A stretch of DNA of 64,000 bases from Streptomyces sp. AM 4-1-1 (GCF_029167625.1 NZ_CP119145.1:3782001-3846000), one strand, 5' to 3'. Positions 8,872 through 18,174 are shown, counted from the stretch's first letter. Numbers and translations: made by a program. The notes: generated by a model from the sequence alone, not told the origin.

Positions 8872-9518
8872 ATCACCCGGACGCCGCTCACCGAGCGCTG
8901 CGCCTGCGCACCTCGCCGGCCATGCCGCGAACCGCCGCGCTCCTCCTGCACGGCGGTACATCGGAATCCCTGGCCCCACCCTCGGCGCTCAACCTGCCGG
9001 GTGTCCGGATGTGGCCCTTCGGCAGAGCGATCCTGCGGGCCGCGCCGACGGGAGACGTACTGCTGGGGACGGTCCGCTACCGCCACCGGGGCTGGAACGG
9101 CGAACGCACCGATCCCCTGCACGACGCCCACGACGCACTCGACGCCCTGACCGCCCTCACCCCTCCCGTGCCGACGGTCCTGGTGGGCCACTCCATGGGC
9201 GGCCGGGCGGCCCTGCGCGCGGCGGAACACCCGTACGTCACGGGCGTGGTGGCCCTCGCCCCCTGGTGCCCACCCGGAGAGCCGGTGGCGCACCTGCGCG
9301 GCAAGCACGTGATCATCCTGCACGACCCCCGGGACCGCGTCACCAGCGCAGACGAGTCCTGGGACTTCCTCCACCGGGCGGAGCAGGCGGGCGCCCTGAC
9401 CCAGGCCGTTCCCATGCCACGCGGCGGCCACACCATGCTCCGCGACGGCAACTCCTGGCACCGCCTGACCGCTGCCCTGACCCTGGGACTGCTGGCGGAG
9501 CCGAGTCGTCTGGCGTGA
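8868..9518 (+). CDS. alpha/beta-fold hydrolase (last gene of the lipid operon)
   Basis: A 216-residue alpha/beta hydrolase. The oxyanion region LLLHGG is near residue 25, the nucleophile elbow is VGHSMGGRAAL (Ser about residue 107), the acid is probably in ILHDPRDRVT and the His in RGGHTML. Start ATG 8868 overlaps the DUF1295 stop, tying it to the lipid operon. It could act as an esterase or thioesterase on acyl substrates, but the sequence alone does not say which. Confidence 0.8.
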   Translation: MNHPDAAHRALRLRTSPAMPRTAALLLHGGTSESLAPPSALNLPGVRMWPFGRAILRAAPTGDVLLGTVRYRHRGWNGERTDPLHDAHDALDALTALTPPVPTVLVGHSMGGRAALRAAEHPYVTGVVALAPWCPPGEPVAHLRGKHVIILHDPRDRVTSADESWDFLHRAEQAGALTQAVPMPRGGHTMLRDGNSWHRLTAALTLGLLAEPSRLA

Positions 9519-9720
9519 GTGCGTGAAAGCGGGAGCGGAGGTGGGTGCGGGTTCCGTGCCGGAGGTTGGCGCCGACGCCAGGGGTGAACGGGCAGGTGCT
9601 CCCGGAGGAAGCGTACTAACCGCTGCTCGCGGTGCTGATTAGGGCGGCATGTGGGGACTGCGGGACAGGTCGGTCATCGATCTCGAAGCGTCGAGCACCG
9701 AAAACATTACGCGACGGACT

Positions 9721-9957
9721 TTATTGCTTCTTCTTCTCTTGGTTCCAGCCATTCGGCCACCCATTGAGCCTCGGCGAGGAACCCTTGTAGATGCTCGTGA
9801 CTCTCGACCCAGTAATCTCCGCACCCTTTCTGAACTCCGAGTCGTGCGCAACGAGGATCAGATAACTAGGCGGTTTGTCCGGACGTCTCTGTAATTTCAC
9901 GAACCTACCCGCATCCGGTCCCGTTGAGATTCTTCCAATTTTGTCGATCTCAAGCAT
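9721..9957 (-). CDS. small protein downstream of RHS toxin 1, candidate immunity or accessory factor
   Basis: A 78-residue protein from ATG 9957, with a longer open frame to 10044 possible. It is basic at its end (NGWNQEKKKQ). I recognise no family. It lies in a visibly AT-richer block (about 9.65-10.73 kb) that also holds the S1-like gene and the RHS tip. Such blocks usually move as toxin/immunity cassettes, so an immunity role is a reasonable guess. The ribosome-binding site is weak, making start and even reality of the gene uncertain. Confidence 0.5.
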   Translation of the reverse strand: MLEIDKIGRISTGPDAGRFVKLQRRPDKPPSYLILVAHDSEFRKGAEITGSRVTSIYKGSSPRLNGWPNGWNQEKKKQ

Positions 9958-10085
9958 GTGTATCTCTGTATGGCACCAGGAAGGCTCCACCGACCGAATC
10001 GGTTGCCCTCCCGATGACTTCGAACACGGGATGGCGTTGGACAATATTGGAAGCGGTTCGGTGGTTTGTCCATGGACTTAAGCAA

Positions 10086-10382
10086 TCATCGCTCCCCTTG
10101 CCAGAACGGCGAGCCGACCCGGATCCGAATCTGCTGATCTCTGTCGACCAGACTTGCCACTGTGCCTTCAACGGTGTCGCCGACGCCGGGAAGAGATGCC
10201 GCAACATCCCGTCCCGTCCCGTCGGGACGGTACGAGATGACGTCAATGAACCCCTTGATGTCGGGAGTTCCCTCCAATTCCAAGAACGCTCCAAAATCAA
10301 ACCTCGCTCGCACTGTCCCTCGGATTCTGGAACCAACGGGATGACTCTTTTTAGCGTTTTCCCAGGCATTTGAATCGGTCAT
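10086..10382 (-). CDS. S1/OB-fold small protein, candidate immunity protein of RHS toxin 1
   Basis: A 98-residue single-domain protein. The pattern VGSRIRGTVRARFDFGAFLE, then IKGFIDV, then GDTVEGTV and QQIRIRVG is the S1 RNA-binding (OB-fold) layout. ATG 10382 overlaps the TGA of the RHS gene (ATGA), so it is translationally coupled to the toxin tip, the classic position of an immunity gene. It could shield the toxin's target or bind the toxin directly; both are inference. An ordinary S1 regulator is an alternative. Confidence 0.75.
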   Translation of the reverse strand: MTDSNAWENAKKSHPVGSRIRGTVRARFDFGAFLELEGTPDIKGFIDVISYRPDGTGRDVAASLPGVGDTVEGTVASLVDRDQQIRIRVGSPFWQGER

Positions 10383-13300
10383 TTGTGTCGTATCCTCGGG
10401 TATTGGTTAAGGTTTTCCACTACGCTGTTGGGTATTTCAAGCTCTGTCAGTGGCCCTCCTTCGTACGGCCTCTCGTAGCCTGAGTACACGCCATCATAGT
10501 CCTTCCGTGGAATCCTGACCTCGATGATGCCTTCACCGTAATGACGGGCATAAGCCTCTGCGAGTTCCCGTTCCTTCGCGAAATAGACAAGACCATTCAT
10601 GTAAGGGTCGTCCGGGCCGCCGGGAAAATCTCTCTTCAAGTATCCATTAATTTCCTGAAAATTGCCTTGGCCCCTTTGGGGTGCCTTGTAAATGGATTGA
10701 GTTTCTATGTCGTCCGGGCATGCGGGCGCGAGCCCGAGTGGGTCGGACCAGGTATGCGGGTTGTGGACATAGGCGACGGGGTTCGGGGCCGGCGCCAGTC
10801 CCAGCGGGTCGGGGGTGAGGTAGCGGGCCGTTTCCGGGTCGTAGTGGCGGAAGTAGTTGTGGTGGAGGCCGGTTTCGGGGTCGTGGTACTGGCCGGGGAA
10901 GCGGAGTGGGGTGTAGGTGGTGGCTGTGGTGTTCCAGGTGGTGGTGCCCCAGAGGGTGGCCCGGGAGTGCCAGGCACGGGTGCCGTGTTCGTCGATGAGG
11001 TCGGTGGGGGTGCCGATGAGGTCGGTGGCGATGGCGAAGAAGCGCTCATCGATGGTGTGTTGGGGTGTGTCGGCGTCGAGGATGCGTTCGGACTGGGCCA
11101 AGGGGCGTGTGCCGCGGTGGTCCCAGGTCAGGGTGACCGGGTTCGGCAGGTCGGCCGAGGTGGTGGTCTGTTCGCAGAGGGTGGTGCCGTCCCAGGTGAA
11201 GCGGGTTTCCTCGGCGACGGTCACGGTTTCGCCGTCGTGGCTGAGGCGTTGTTTGGCGGTGCGGCGGCCGAGCGGGTCGTAGCGGTAGCGCCAGGTGGTG
11301 CCGTCGGGTGTGGTGACCGAGGTCAGGCGGTCCTCGGCGTCCCAGATGTAGCGCCAGGTATCGGGTTTGCGGGACAGGCGGGTCTTCTGGCGCAGGGTGA
11401 TGCGGCCGAGGGCGTCGTGTTCGTAACGGACGTGTCCGGCGCGGGTGAGGGTGGTGCCGGTGTAGGCACGGGGTCCGGTGGCTTCCTGGCCGGGATGGGC
11501 GGTGGGCCAGGTGGCCGAGGTCTGGTTCCCGGTCGCGTCGTAGGCGTAGTTCTCGGTCCAGTCGGCGGCGGTGACGGTGGTGACGCGGCCGGCCGGGTCG
11601 AGGTCGTAGCGGGTGTGGCCGCGCAGGGTGTCGTCGAGCGCGGTGAGGTGGCCATCGGCGCGGTAGGTGTAGGTGCGGTGGTTGAGGGTGCGGGGTGACC
11701 CGGTACGGGTGTCGGTACGGGGAGTGGTGGCGAGGTGCTGGGTGGCGAGGCGGCCGGTCGCGTCCCAGGTCGAGGTGATGGTGAGCGCGTCACCGAAGGC
11801 GCGCTCCAGTTCGTGTCCGGCCGCGTCGTGGATGAAGCCGACACGGTGGTCGCCGCTGGTGAGGTGGGTGGGCCGCCCCGCGGGGTCGTATCCGTAGGTG
11901 GTGCGGCGTCCGGTGGGAGTGGTCCGGTGGGTGCGCCGGCCGACGGCGTCGTATCCGTAGGTGATGACCTGGCCGTCCACCATCTGGGTCTTGAGCAGTC
12001 CCCGGCGGTCGTACTGGTTGATCAGTTCGCTGTCCGGGCCGGTCGCCTGGACCGGACGTCCGGCCGGATCGTAGGCGTAGTCGGTCGTACGGCCCGCCGC
12101 GTCCTTGCGGATCACCCGGCCGAGGGGATCGCGTACGAGGGCGATCGTCCGTCCCGTGGCGTCGGTACGGGCGGTGACCTGACCAGCCGCGTCCAGGTGG
12201 TACGTGAGGGCGCGTCCGTCGAAGTCCGACTCGGCGACGAGCCGGCCCGCCCGGTCGTAGGTGTAGTCCCAGGTCGCTCCCTGCGGGCCGCGGACCTGAG
12301 TGAGGCGGAGTTCGGCGTCGTGCCGGAATTCGTGGCGCACCCCGTCCGGACCGGTACGGGCCGTGAGCTGGTCGAAGTGTCCGTACTCGAAGGCGCTGAC
12401 CTGGCCGACGGGGTCGGTGTGGGTCAGGCAGTTGCCTTCCCCGTCGTACGTCCATGACTCCGTCGCGCCGTCGGGGCCGGTGCGACGGGACAGATGGCCG
12501 TCGGAGGTCCGGTCGAAGGTGGTGGCCGCGCCGAGTGGGTCGGTGACGCGTAACGGCCGCCCGAGCCCGTCGCGTTCGTAGCGCGTTACCCCGCCGAGCG
12601 GATCGGTCACGGTCCTGGGCAGGCCGGCCGGGTCACAGCGGACCGTGGTCACGGCGCCCAGCGGGTCGGTGACCGAGACGAGCCCGCCGCGGGTGTCGTA
12701 CGCGTACCGGGTGGTGTGTCCGGCCGGATCAGTGACCGCGGTCCGGTTGCCGCGGTCGTCGAACTCCTGCTGCCAACGCGCGCCGTCCGGCCCGGTGAAC
12801 GCGGTGGGCAGGCCGAGGGCGTCGCGTTCCGTGCGCACCTCGCTGCCGTCGGGGCGGACGACGGCGGTCGGTCTGCCGTGTCCGTCGTGGGTGAAGGCGG
12901 TGGTCCGGCCGAGCGGGTCGGTACGGGTGAGCCGGTTGCCGTGGGCGTCGTAGCTGAAGCGGGTGGTGTGGCCGAGCGGGTCCGTGGTGGCCAGCACGCG
13001 GCAGCCGTCGCCGATCAGATGGCGGGTCGCGTGTCCCTCGGCGGTGGTGAGCGTGGTGGTGCGGTAGCCGGTGGTGGGGTCCGGCTCGCCGTATTCCAGG
13101 GCGAGTTGGAAATGGCCTGCCTCGCCGCCCTCGGCGACGACCCGGTCCTGGTCGTCGTAGACGTAGTCGTAGCGGCTGTTGTTGGAGTCGATCCACGCCG
13201 TGATCCGTCGGCGCTCGTCGTACTCAAGGGTCAGGGCCGCGCCGGACGGCCTGGTGACGGTGGTCAGGTTGCCGTCCGTGTACCCGTACGTCATCAGGGG

Positions 13301-15154
13301 GCGGACACGTCCGGCCTCCGTGCCTGATGGCCCCTCGGAAGCGGTCGGCCCTTCCCGTGCCACGGGCCTTTCCAGCAGGGCGAGTTGGGTAACTCGGCCC
13401 TCGGTCACGGTCGGCGTCAGCTCGTACCCGCAGTCGTGCACCACCGCGAGAGGGGTGCCGTCGTCGGTGCGGTCGATGGTGACGGTGTTGCCGTTGCGGT
13501 CGCCGGTCCGGACCAGCCAGGCATCGCCGTCGTCGCCCGGTTCCGTCCCGGGAGGAGCGGCGAAGTGGCGTACGAGGCCGGTGTCCGGGTCGGTGAGGGT
13601 GTAGTCGCCGTTCTCGGCGCGGGCCAGGACGGCGGCGCGGGTGGTGCCGGAGCCGGGGACGCTGGGCAGGCCGGGGACGGGGTGCGGATAGCTGATCAGC
13701 AGGCCGTCGGCCGTGACGTGGATGACCCCGGTGGCGTCCACTTCCAGGCGTTCGTCGACGGTGGACGACCACGACGGGCCGAAGAACCGCCCGGCGGTGT
13801 AGCCGGACTCCACGCGGCGGGTGAACACCAGGGGCAGTACGCCGGGCAGTTCCACGTCGAGCTGCGGGAGGAACATCCGGCCCGACGCCAGGTCGACCGG
13901 ATCGGTGCCGGTGGTGGTGCGCTCGCCGTCGGTCCTGCGGTGCGTGCCCTCCGGTGCGTCGTCGAGCAGGGTACGCGCCCTGCGGGCGCCGGAGGCCAGG
14001 TCCGCCGCCTCCTTCGCCACCCGGACACCCTTGACACTCGCCCCGGCGCCTCCGGTGGCGACGGTCAGCGCCAGATCGGGCAGGAGTCGGCCGAAACCCT
14101 CGCCGGGGTCCTTCATGAAGTCGGTGACCATCTGCCTGCCGGTGCCCCAGGGATCGTTGGCGACCTGGACGAGTCCGGCGGCGGTGTTGTTCAGTGAGAG
14201 CGCGAACTCCGCGGGGTGGGTCAGGTTGTACGGATCGAGAGGGTTGACGCCGCGTACGAACGTGAGCATCCCGGCGGTGCCCTTGAGCAGGCCCCCGCCG
14301 ACATGGGTGTTCACCACCCGAAGCTCCTCCAGACCGTCCGAGGCCTGTTCGGAGTACGACGGCTTGGGCGGCGCGGCGTCCCGCGCCGTCCGTACCGCGC
14401 TGCGGGCGGTCTCGGCGGCGGTGTTGCGCTGCCGCCTGGCCTCGGCGAGCAGTTCCTGTGCTTCCTCCATGCGCGCCTTGCCGGGGTCGGTGAACGCGCC
14501 GGGCTTGGGCGGCAGAGTGGCTGGGTCGCGCTGGTCGGCGGGCTGGGCGTTGTAGCGGTCGGCGGCCTTGTTGTAGGTGCCGACCTGCTCGTTGTACGCG
14601 TCCCTCGCCTCCTCGGACGCCTTGGTCCCGGCCTTCCACGTCTCGATCGCGGTCTGCGCCTGGGCCTGGGCCCATTCCACCGTCCCGGCGAAGGCTTCCA
14701 GGGCCCCGGCCGCCTTCTCGAAGGCGTCGGCGGCCTTGAACCACTTCGGCGGCTCGATCGCCACCGTCGCACGGAAGGCGTCCGCCGCCTGCCCCTTGAT
14801 CGCGGAGGAGTCCAGGCCGCCGAGCCCCTCGCCGACCTGGTCGAACGCGCCCTGCATGACCCGGAGATGGGCTGCCCCGGATCGGATCTTCGACGGACTG
14901 CCGTAGATCAGCTTCGCCTTGTCCTCGGTCTGCCCGAGGTCCATCTCGTCGGCCTCGGCGCCCATCCGGTTGGCGACCGAACGTGACCGTTCGCGTACCC
15001 AGTCCGCGCCCGAGTCCCAGCCGACGTCGTCCAGCCGGTCGGCGGTCCAGTCGCCGGCGTCCTCGACCCGGTTGCCGAGCCATTCCGTACCGGCCTCGAT
15101 CTTGTCCTCGATGACATCGGGAGTGACGTCACGGATCAGGTCACCTATGCCCAC
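10379..15154 (-). CDS. RHS-repeat polymorphic toxin 1
   Basis: A 1591-residue RHS protein. Residues 1-390 are helical, with WXG-like segments (EWAQAQAQTAIETWKAG) suited to ESX/type VII export. A DUF6531-type junction follows (DPVDLASGRMFLPQLDVELP), then many YD repeats (YDPAGR, YDAVGR) forming the RHS shell, closing with TPDPLGLAP and SDPLGLAP. The variable tip is the last ~115 residues (after about 10725) and is AT-richer. It contains NGLVYFAKERELAEAYA and EVRIPRKDYD, vaguely like ADP-ribosyltransferase folds (low confidence). Start GTG 15154 was chosen by alignment with RHS 2 and a GGGGGG site; the frame is open further upstream. Four bases separate it from the partner gene. Confidence 0.9.
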   Translation of the reverse strand: MGIGDLIRDVTPDVIEDKIEAGTEWLGNRVEDAGDWTADRLDDVGWDSGADWVRERSRSVANRMGAEADEMDLGQTEDKAKLIYGSPSKIRSGAAHLRVMQGAFDQVGEGLGGLDSSAIKGQAADAFRATVAIEPPKWFKAADAFEKAAGALEAFAGTVEWAQAQAQTAIETWKAGTKASEEARDAYNEQVGTYNKAADRYNAQPADQRDPATLPPKPGAFTDPGKARMEEAQELLAEARRQRNTAAETARSAVRTARDAAPPKPSYSEQASDGLEELRVVNTHVGGGLLKGTAGMLTFVRGVNPLDPYNLTHPAEFALSLNNTAAGLVQVANDPWGTGRQMVTDFMKDPGEGFGRLLPDLALTVATGGAGASVKGVRVAKEAADLASGARRARTLLDDAPEGTHRRTDGERTTTGTDPVDLASGRMFLPQLDVELPGVLPLVFTRRVESGYTAGRFFGPSWSSTVDERLEVDATGVIHVTADGLLISYPHPVPGLPSVPGSGTTRAAVLARAENGDYTLTDPDTGLVRHFAAPPGTEPGDDGDAWLVRTGDRNGNTVTIDRTDDGTPLAVVHDCGYELTPTVTEGRVTQLALLERPVAREGPTASEGPSGTEAGRVRPLMTYGYTDGNLTTVTRPSGAALTLEYDERRRITAWIDSNNSRYDYVYDDQDRVVAEGGEAGHFQLALEYGEPDPTTGYRTTTLTTAEGHATRHLIGDGCRVLATTDPLGHTTRFSYDAHGNRLTRTDPLGRTTAFTHDGHGRPTAVVRPDGSEVRTERDALGLPTAFTGPDGARWQQEFDDRGNRTAVTDPAGHTTRYAYDTRGGLVSVTDPLGAVTTVRCDPAGLPRTVTDPLGGVTRYERDGLGRPLRVTDPLGAATTFDRTSDGHLSRRTGPDGATESWTYDGEGNCLTHTDPVGQVSAFEYGHFDQLTARTGPDGVRHEFRHDAELRLTQVRGPQGATWDYTYDRAGRLVAESDFDGRALTYHLDAAGQVTARTDATGRTIALVRDPLGRVIRKDAAGRTTDYAYDPAGRPVQATGPDSELINQYDRRGLLKTQMVDGQVITYGYDAVGRRTHRTTPTGRRTTYGYDPAGRPTHLTSGDHRVGFIHDAAGHELERAFGDALTITSTWDATGRLATQHLATTPRTDTRTGSPRTLNHRTYTYRADGHLTALDDTLRGHTRYDLDPAGRVTTVTAADWTENYAYDATGNQTSATWPTAHPGQEATGPRAYTGTTLTRAGHVRYEHDALGRITLRQKTRLSRKPDTWRYIWDAEDRLTSVTTPDGTTWRYRYDPLGRRTAKQRLSHDGETVTVAEETRFTWDGTTLCEQTTTSADLPNPVTLTWDHRGTRPLAQSERILDADTPQHTIDERFFAIATDLIGTPTDLIDEHGTRAWHSRATLWGTTTWNTTATTYTPLRFPGQYHDPETGLHHNYFRHYDPETARYLTPDPLGLAPAPNPVAYVHNPHTWSDPLGLAPACPDDIETQSIYKAPQRGQGNFQEINGYLKRDFPGGPDDPYMNGLVYFAKERELAEAYARHYGEGIIEVRIPRKDYDGVYSGYERPYEGGPLTELEIPNSVVENLNQYPRIRHK

Positions 15155-15158
15155 GGTG

Positions 15159-15809
15159 TCAGTTCCCCCCGTTGCCCTCGTCCGGCTGCCGTTGGGCGCG
15201 CTCCTCGGGGGACGGGCCGAGCGCACCGTCCACGGCACGCTCGAAGTCGTCCTGGTCGACGCCGATGAGAGCGTTCAGCGCGCTCACCCGGCTGCCTCCG
15301 GAGCCCTCGGTCACCACCGACCGCGCGGTGTCCTTCCAGGTCTGCCCGGCCTCGTCGCCCGCCTGCCGGAACGACTCGGTGCTGTAGTCCACATCCAGAT
15401 AGTCCGGCGTGAACACATCACCCCAGCTCTGCTTGACGATCTCGTCCTCGGAGGCGTGCGGATTGCCCACCCCGGCGTTCACCGCGATCTTGAACGCGCC
15501 TTGGACGTACTGGTCCTCCTCCCACACGATCCCCGCCGCCAGCCCCAGCTTCGTGGCGATGGTGTTGGCGTCCTGGACCAGCGCCCGGACTCCCCATTCC
15601 CAGCGCTCGCAGTAGTCCTCGAAGTCCACCGACAGACCGTGGTGCCCGGCCTCCATACCGGTCATCGACAGGTCCGAGAAACCCTTGCCCAGCACCGCAC
15701 CGGTCCCGGTGCCGACCTCACGCAACTCCGCGACCGCGGCCCGCAGTCCCTCGGTGATCCGCTGAACACTCGCCGGATCGACGTGCAGATCCCCCGCTCC
15801 GTCTCCCAT
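15159..15809 (-). CDS. helical ESX/WXG-type partner of RHS toxin 1
   Basis: A 216-residue protein, helix-rich with no signal peptide: LHVDPASVQRITEGLRAAVAE at the start and YCERWEWGVRALVQDANTIA in the middle. This layout matches EspC/WXG100-like proteins that accompany large exported actinobacterial toxins. It ends four bases before the RHS start and its own start overlaps the SseB-like gene (ATGA). A chaperone or co-secreted partner role is inferred from context. The last ~28 codons are also found, as a stump, in front of the second RHS gene. Confidence 0.7.
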   Translation of the reverse strand: MGDGAGDLHVDPASVQRITEGLRAAVAELREVGTGTGAVLGKGFSDLSMTGMEAGHHGLSVDFEDYCERWEWGVRALVQDANTIATKLGLAAGIVWEEDQYVQGAFKIAVNAGVGNPHASEDEIVKQSWGDVFTPDYLDVDYSTESFRQAGDEAGQTWKDTARSVVTEGSGGSRVSALNALIGVDQDDFERAVDGALGPSPEERAQRQPDEGNGGN

Positions 15810-16327
15810 CAGCCCCGCCCCCCGCCCCGCGTATTCGGCTCACTCGGCTCACTCGGTACGTCCGTGTCGACGGCGACGGCGTCGGGCACGATCCCCAACA
15901 CCGGCGGAAACAACATCGACCCGTCCGGATCGGCCACATTGACGGCCACCCCGGCGGGCTCACCCATCGCCGGCACGATCTCGTCCAGCAACCGCGCCCC
16001 ACGCAACACGGCGTACTCCCACGGCCGACGGCCCTCCGTCGGCCGCCCGCTCTCCGCCGGCCGGCCACCTGCCCCCGGTCGGTCGCTCTCCGGCAGTCGA
16101 CCGTTGCCAATCTCCGGCCCGGCCTCATGTGCCCGCGCGAACCGGGCGAGCGCCGCCTCGTCCGTGAACCCGTACACCCAGCGCACCCCGCCCGACGCAG
16201 CGGTCCACAACCTCCCACCGTCCAACGGGACGAGCACCAGCGCCCGCCGTAACTCACCCACCAGCGCCCGTGGATCACCCACTCCCGCCCGCCGCTCGGC
16301 GATCTGCTCCGCAAGCCTCGTACCCAT
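15809..16327 (-). CDS. SseB-family N-terminal-domain protein
   Basis: A 172-residue protein with the SseB N-terminal domain layout: AEQIAERRAGVGDPRALVGE, then LVPLDGGRLWTAASGGVRWVYGFTDEAALARF. SseB-like proteins are cytosolic and often sit beside secreted toxins or secretion genes; a precise function is unknown. ATG 16327 was taken as the start because AAGGGGG precedes it; the frame continues upstream without support. First gene of the four- or five-gene RHS 1 operon. Confidence 0.7.
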   Translation of the reverse strand: MGTRLAEQIAERRAGVGDPRALVGELRRALVLVPLDGGRLWTAASGGVRWVYGFTDEAALARFARAHEAGPEIGNGRLPESDRPGAGGRPAESGRPTEGRRPWEYAVLRGARLLDEIVPAMGEPAGVAVNVADPDGSMLFPPVLGIVPDAVAVDTDVPSEPSEPNTRGGGRG

Positions 16328-16464
16328 CCCGGACCCCCTTCGCCAGGTCTTCCCCCGCCTACCGGTCCAAGCACCGTAGATGCCCGGTCCAAGCCCCGTC
16401 GTACCGGCCCAAGCACGGTGCAACACCTGCCGGTTCCGACGGGAATGGAGGATAATCACGACGC

Positions 16465-17235
16465 ATGGCCATCGATTATCGCAAGCGCCCCAGCACCGAT
16501 CAGGACAAGCGGCTGTCGGTGTCCGTCGGTATCAGTCTGGAAAAGGTCGCCGCCGGCGCTCCCGAACTGGTCAGCCTCTACAAGTCCGCCGCGGTCTCGC
16601 TGGCCAAGCACGACGTCGGTGGGCAGCGTGCCGCCGTGTACCTGGTGCTGGACCGCTCCGGCAGCATGCGCCCGTACTACCGGGACGGTTCCGTGCAGCA
16701 CCTGGCGGAGCAGACGCTCGCCCTGGCGGCCAACCTCGACGACGACGGGGTGGTGCCGGTCGTCTTCTTCTCCACGGGCATCGACGGAACGGCCGAGATC
16801 AGCCTCGACGCCTACCGGGGCCGGATCAACGCGCTCCACGAGTCCATGGGGCACATGGGACGCACCAACTACCACGTCGCGATGCAGGCCGTCATCGACC
16901 ACTACGAGTCCTGCGGGGCCACCGACCCGGCGCTGGTCATCTTCCAGACCGACGGTTCGCCCACCTCCAAGGCCGCCGCCGAGCATGTGCTGTGCACGGC
17001 CGCGAAGTTGCCGATCTTCTGGCAGTTCGTCGGGTTCGGAAACGACGAGTTCCGCTTCCTGCACAAGCTCGACGACCTGCCGGTGCCGGAGCGGCGCGTG
17101 GTCGACAACGCCGGGTTCTTCGCCGCCGGGTGGTCACCGAAGTCACTCTCCGACGGGTACCTCTACGACGAGTTGCTGAACGAGTTCCCGCAGTGGCTGG
17201 TCGCGGCCCGCGCCGCGGGCATCGTCAAGGGCTGA
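16465..17235 (+). CDS. VWA-domain protein (tellurium-resistance type)
   Basis: A 256-residue cytosolic protein with a von Willebrand factor A domain. The metal-site motif DRSGSM is at about residue 64, with the second and third elements in MGRTNYH and QTDGSPT. The N-terminal block VSLEK/LVSLYKSAAVSLAK resembles the TerD-associated proteins of streptomycetes. It is divergent from the SseB-like gene. No ter genes flank it here, so its partner is unknown. Confidence 0.8.
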   Translation: MAIDYRKRPSTDQDKRLSVSVGISLEKVAAGAPELVSLYKSAAVSLAKHDVGGQRAAVYLVLDRSGSMRPYYRDGSVQHLAEQTLALAANLDDDGVVPVVFFSTGIDGTAEISLDAYRGRINALHESMGHMGRTNYHVAMQAVIDHYESCGATDPALVIFQTDGSPTSKAAAEHVLCTAAKLPIFWQFVGFGNDEFRFLHKLDDLPVPERRVVDNAGFFAAGWSPKSLSDGYLYDELLNEFPQWLVAARAAGIVKG

Positions 17236-17250
17236 GGGCCGACCGGCCGG

Positions 17251-17336
17251 GGACGGGACCGCTCAGGGGACAGGGGCCGAGGACGGGACCGGTCAGGGGA
17301 TGGGGACCGATAGCCGAGAACTGAGAACTGAGAACT
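17251..17336. repeat. two 30-bp repeats followed by three 7-bp repeats
   Basis: Two adjacent 30-base units start at 17251 and 17281 (GGACGGGACCG...), differing at a few bases. Three GAGAACT heptamers follow at 17316-17336. They lie between convergent VWA and EF-hand genes and encode nothing recognisable. Confidence 0.7.
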
Positions 17337-17418
17337 GAGGGACGGCACTTCGGCGACCGGGCACCCGCGACCGGCGACGCGGTACGTCGCCGGTTTGCCG
17401 GTCCTTCGACCACGCGCC

Positions 17419-17982
17419 TCAGGCCAGCGGCCCGTAGAGCCAGTTGCCCGCCGCGTCGGCCTCGGGGCTGATGTAGTACTGCCGGATGGCGGCGAGGAGT
17501 TCGTCGACGCTCAGCCTGCCGTTGCCGTTGGCGTCGAGCTTCCGGAACGCGGTGGCCCGGTCGGCGGGTGCCGTACGGAACACCTCCTGCCACGCCTCGA
17601 ACTCCCGCTCGTCCACCTCGCCGTCCCCGTCGGTGTCGAGCAGCGCGCAGACCGCCTCGGCCAGGGGCCGGAACGATGCGTCGAAGCCCTCGGTGGAGGT
17701 GACGAACGCGCCGGTCATGCTCGTGCGGTACTCCTCCGGAGAGAGCTTCCCGTCCCCGTCCAGGTCGGCGACGGCCGAGAGGGCGTCCCAGAAGCGCGTC
17801 ATCCCGTCCATCAGCGCGGTGCCCTTGGGGGAGGTGACGGGCTCACCGAACCTCGACAGCAGCTGGGAGCCCAGGGTGAGCAGGTCGTCCCGGTCGATCG
17901 AACCGTTGTCGTCGGCGTCGAAGTGCCGGAAACAGACATCGATCTTGTGGTGCAGCAGGGGGGTGCCGGAAAGCGTGGTCAT
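17419..17982 (-). CDS. EF-hand calcium-binding protein (calerythrin type)
   Basis: A 187-residue protein with four EF-hand loops: DADDNGSIDRDDL, DLDGDGKLSPEEY, DTDGDGEVDEREF and DANGNGRLSVDEL. Each has Asp at position 1 and an acidic residue or near match at position 12. Length and spacing fit calerythrin-like sarcoplasmic-type proteins known from actinomycetes. There is no signal peptide, so a cytosolic Ca2+ buffer or sensor is expected. The last 12-residue loop ends in Leu, slightly outside consensus. Confidence 0.9.
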   Translation of the reverse strand: MTTLSGTPLLHHKIDVCFRHFDADDNGSIDRDDLLTLGSQLLSRFGEPVTSPKGTALMDGMTRFWDALSAVADLDGDGKLSPEEYRTSMTGAFVTSTEGFDASFRPLAEAVCALLDTDGDGEVDEREFEAWQEVFRTAPADRATAFRKLDANGNGRLSVDELLAAIRQYYISPEADAAGNWLYGPLA

Positions 17983-18000
17983 GGGCGTGCCTCTCTCGTG

Positions 18001-18030
18001 TGCGTGGGTGCGTGGGTGCGTGGGTGCGTG
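18001..18030. repeat. 8-bp microsatellite TGCGTGGG
   Basis: TGCGTGGG is repeated about 3.5 times just upstream of the EF-hand gene start, followed by other TGTG-rich sequence to about 18120. It lies where the promoter of that gene should be, so copy-number change could affect expression. Confidence 0.7.
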
Positions 18031-18174
18031 TGCGCGGTGTGTGTGCGGTGCTCTGCTCGTGCTCGGGCCTGTGTGCCTGTTTGTGTGTGCCTGTGACTGT
18101 GACTGTGCCTCTGCCTGGGTGTGCTCGGATTCGCGCTCGTGCTCGGGCTCGTGGGGACGGCCGGTTCCGGTCCG

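Noticed and set aside
8037..9518. Reading the alpha/beta hydrolase frame as a 493-codon fusion
   Set aside because: The upstream part is out of frame with DUF1295, has non-protein composition, and ATG 8868 gives the family-length hydrolase with a normal 4-base overlap.
10541..14986. Several plus-strand open frames of 100-385 codons across RHS gene 1
   Set aside because: They are antisense to YD repeats, have repetitive Gly/Val/Ala composition and no ribosome-binding sites. The same shadows recur across RHS gene 2.
17983..18130. GTGCGTGGG-rich stretch as a CRISPR array or coding repeat
   Set aside because: Units are 8 bases with no spacers of constant length and no cas genes nearby; it is a simple microsatellite.
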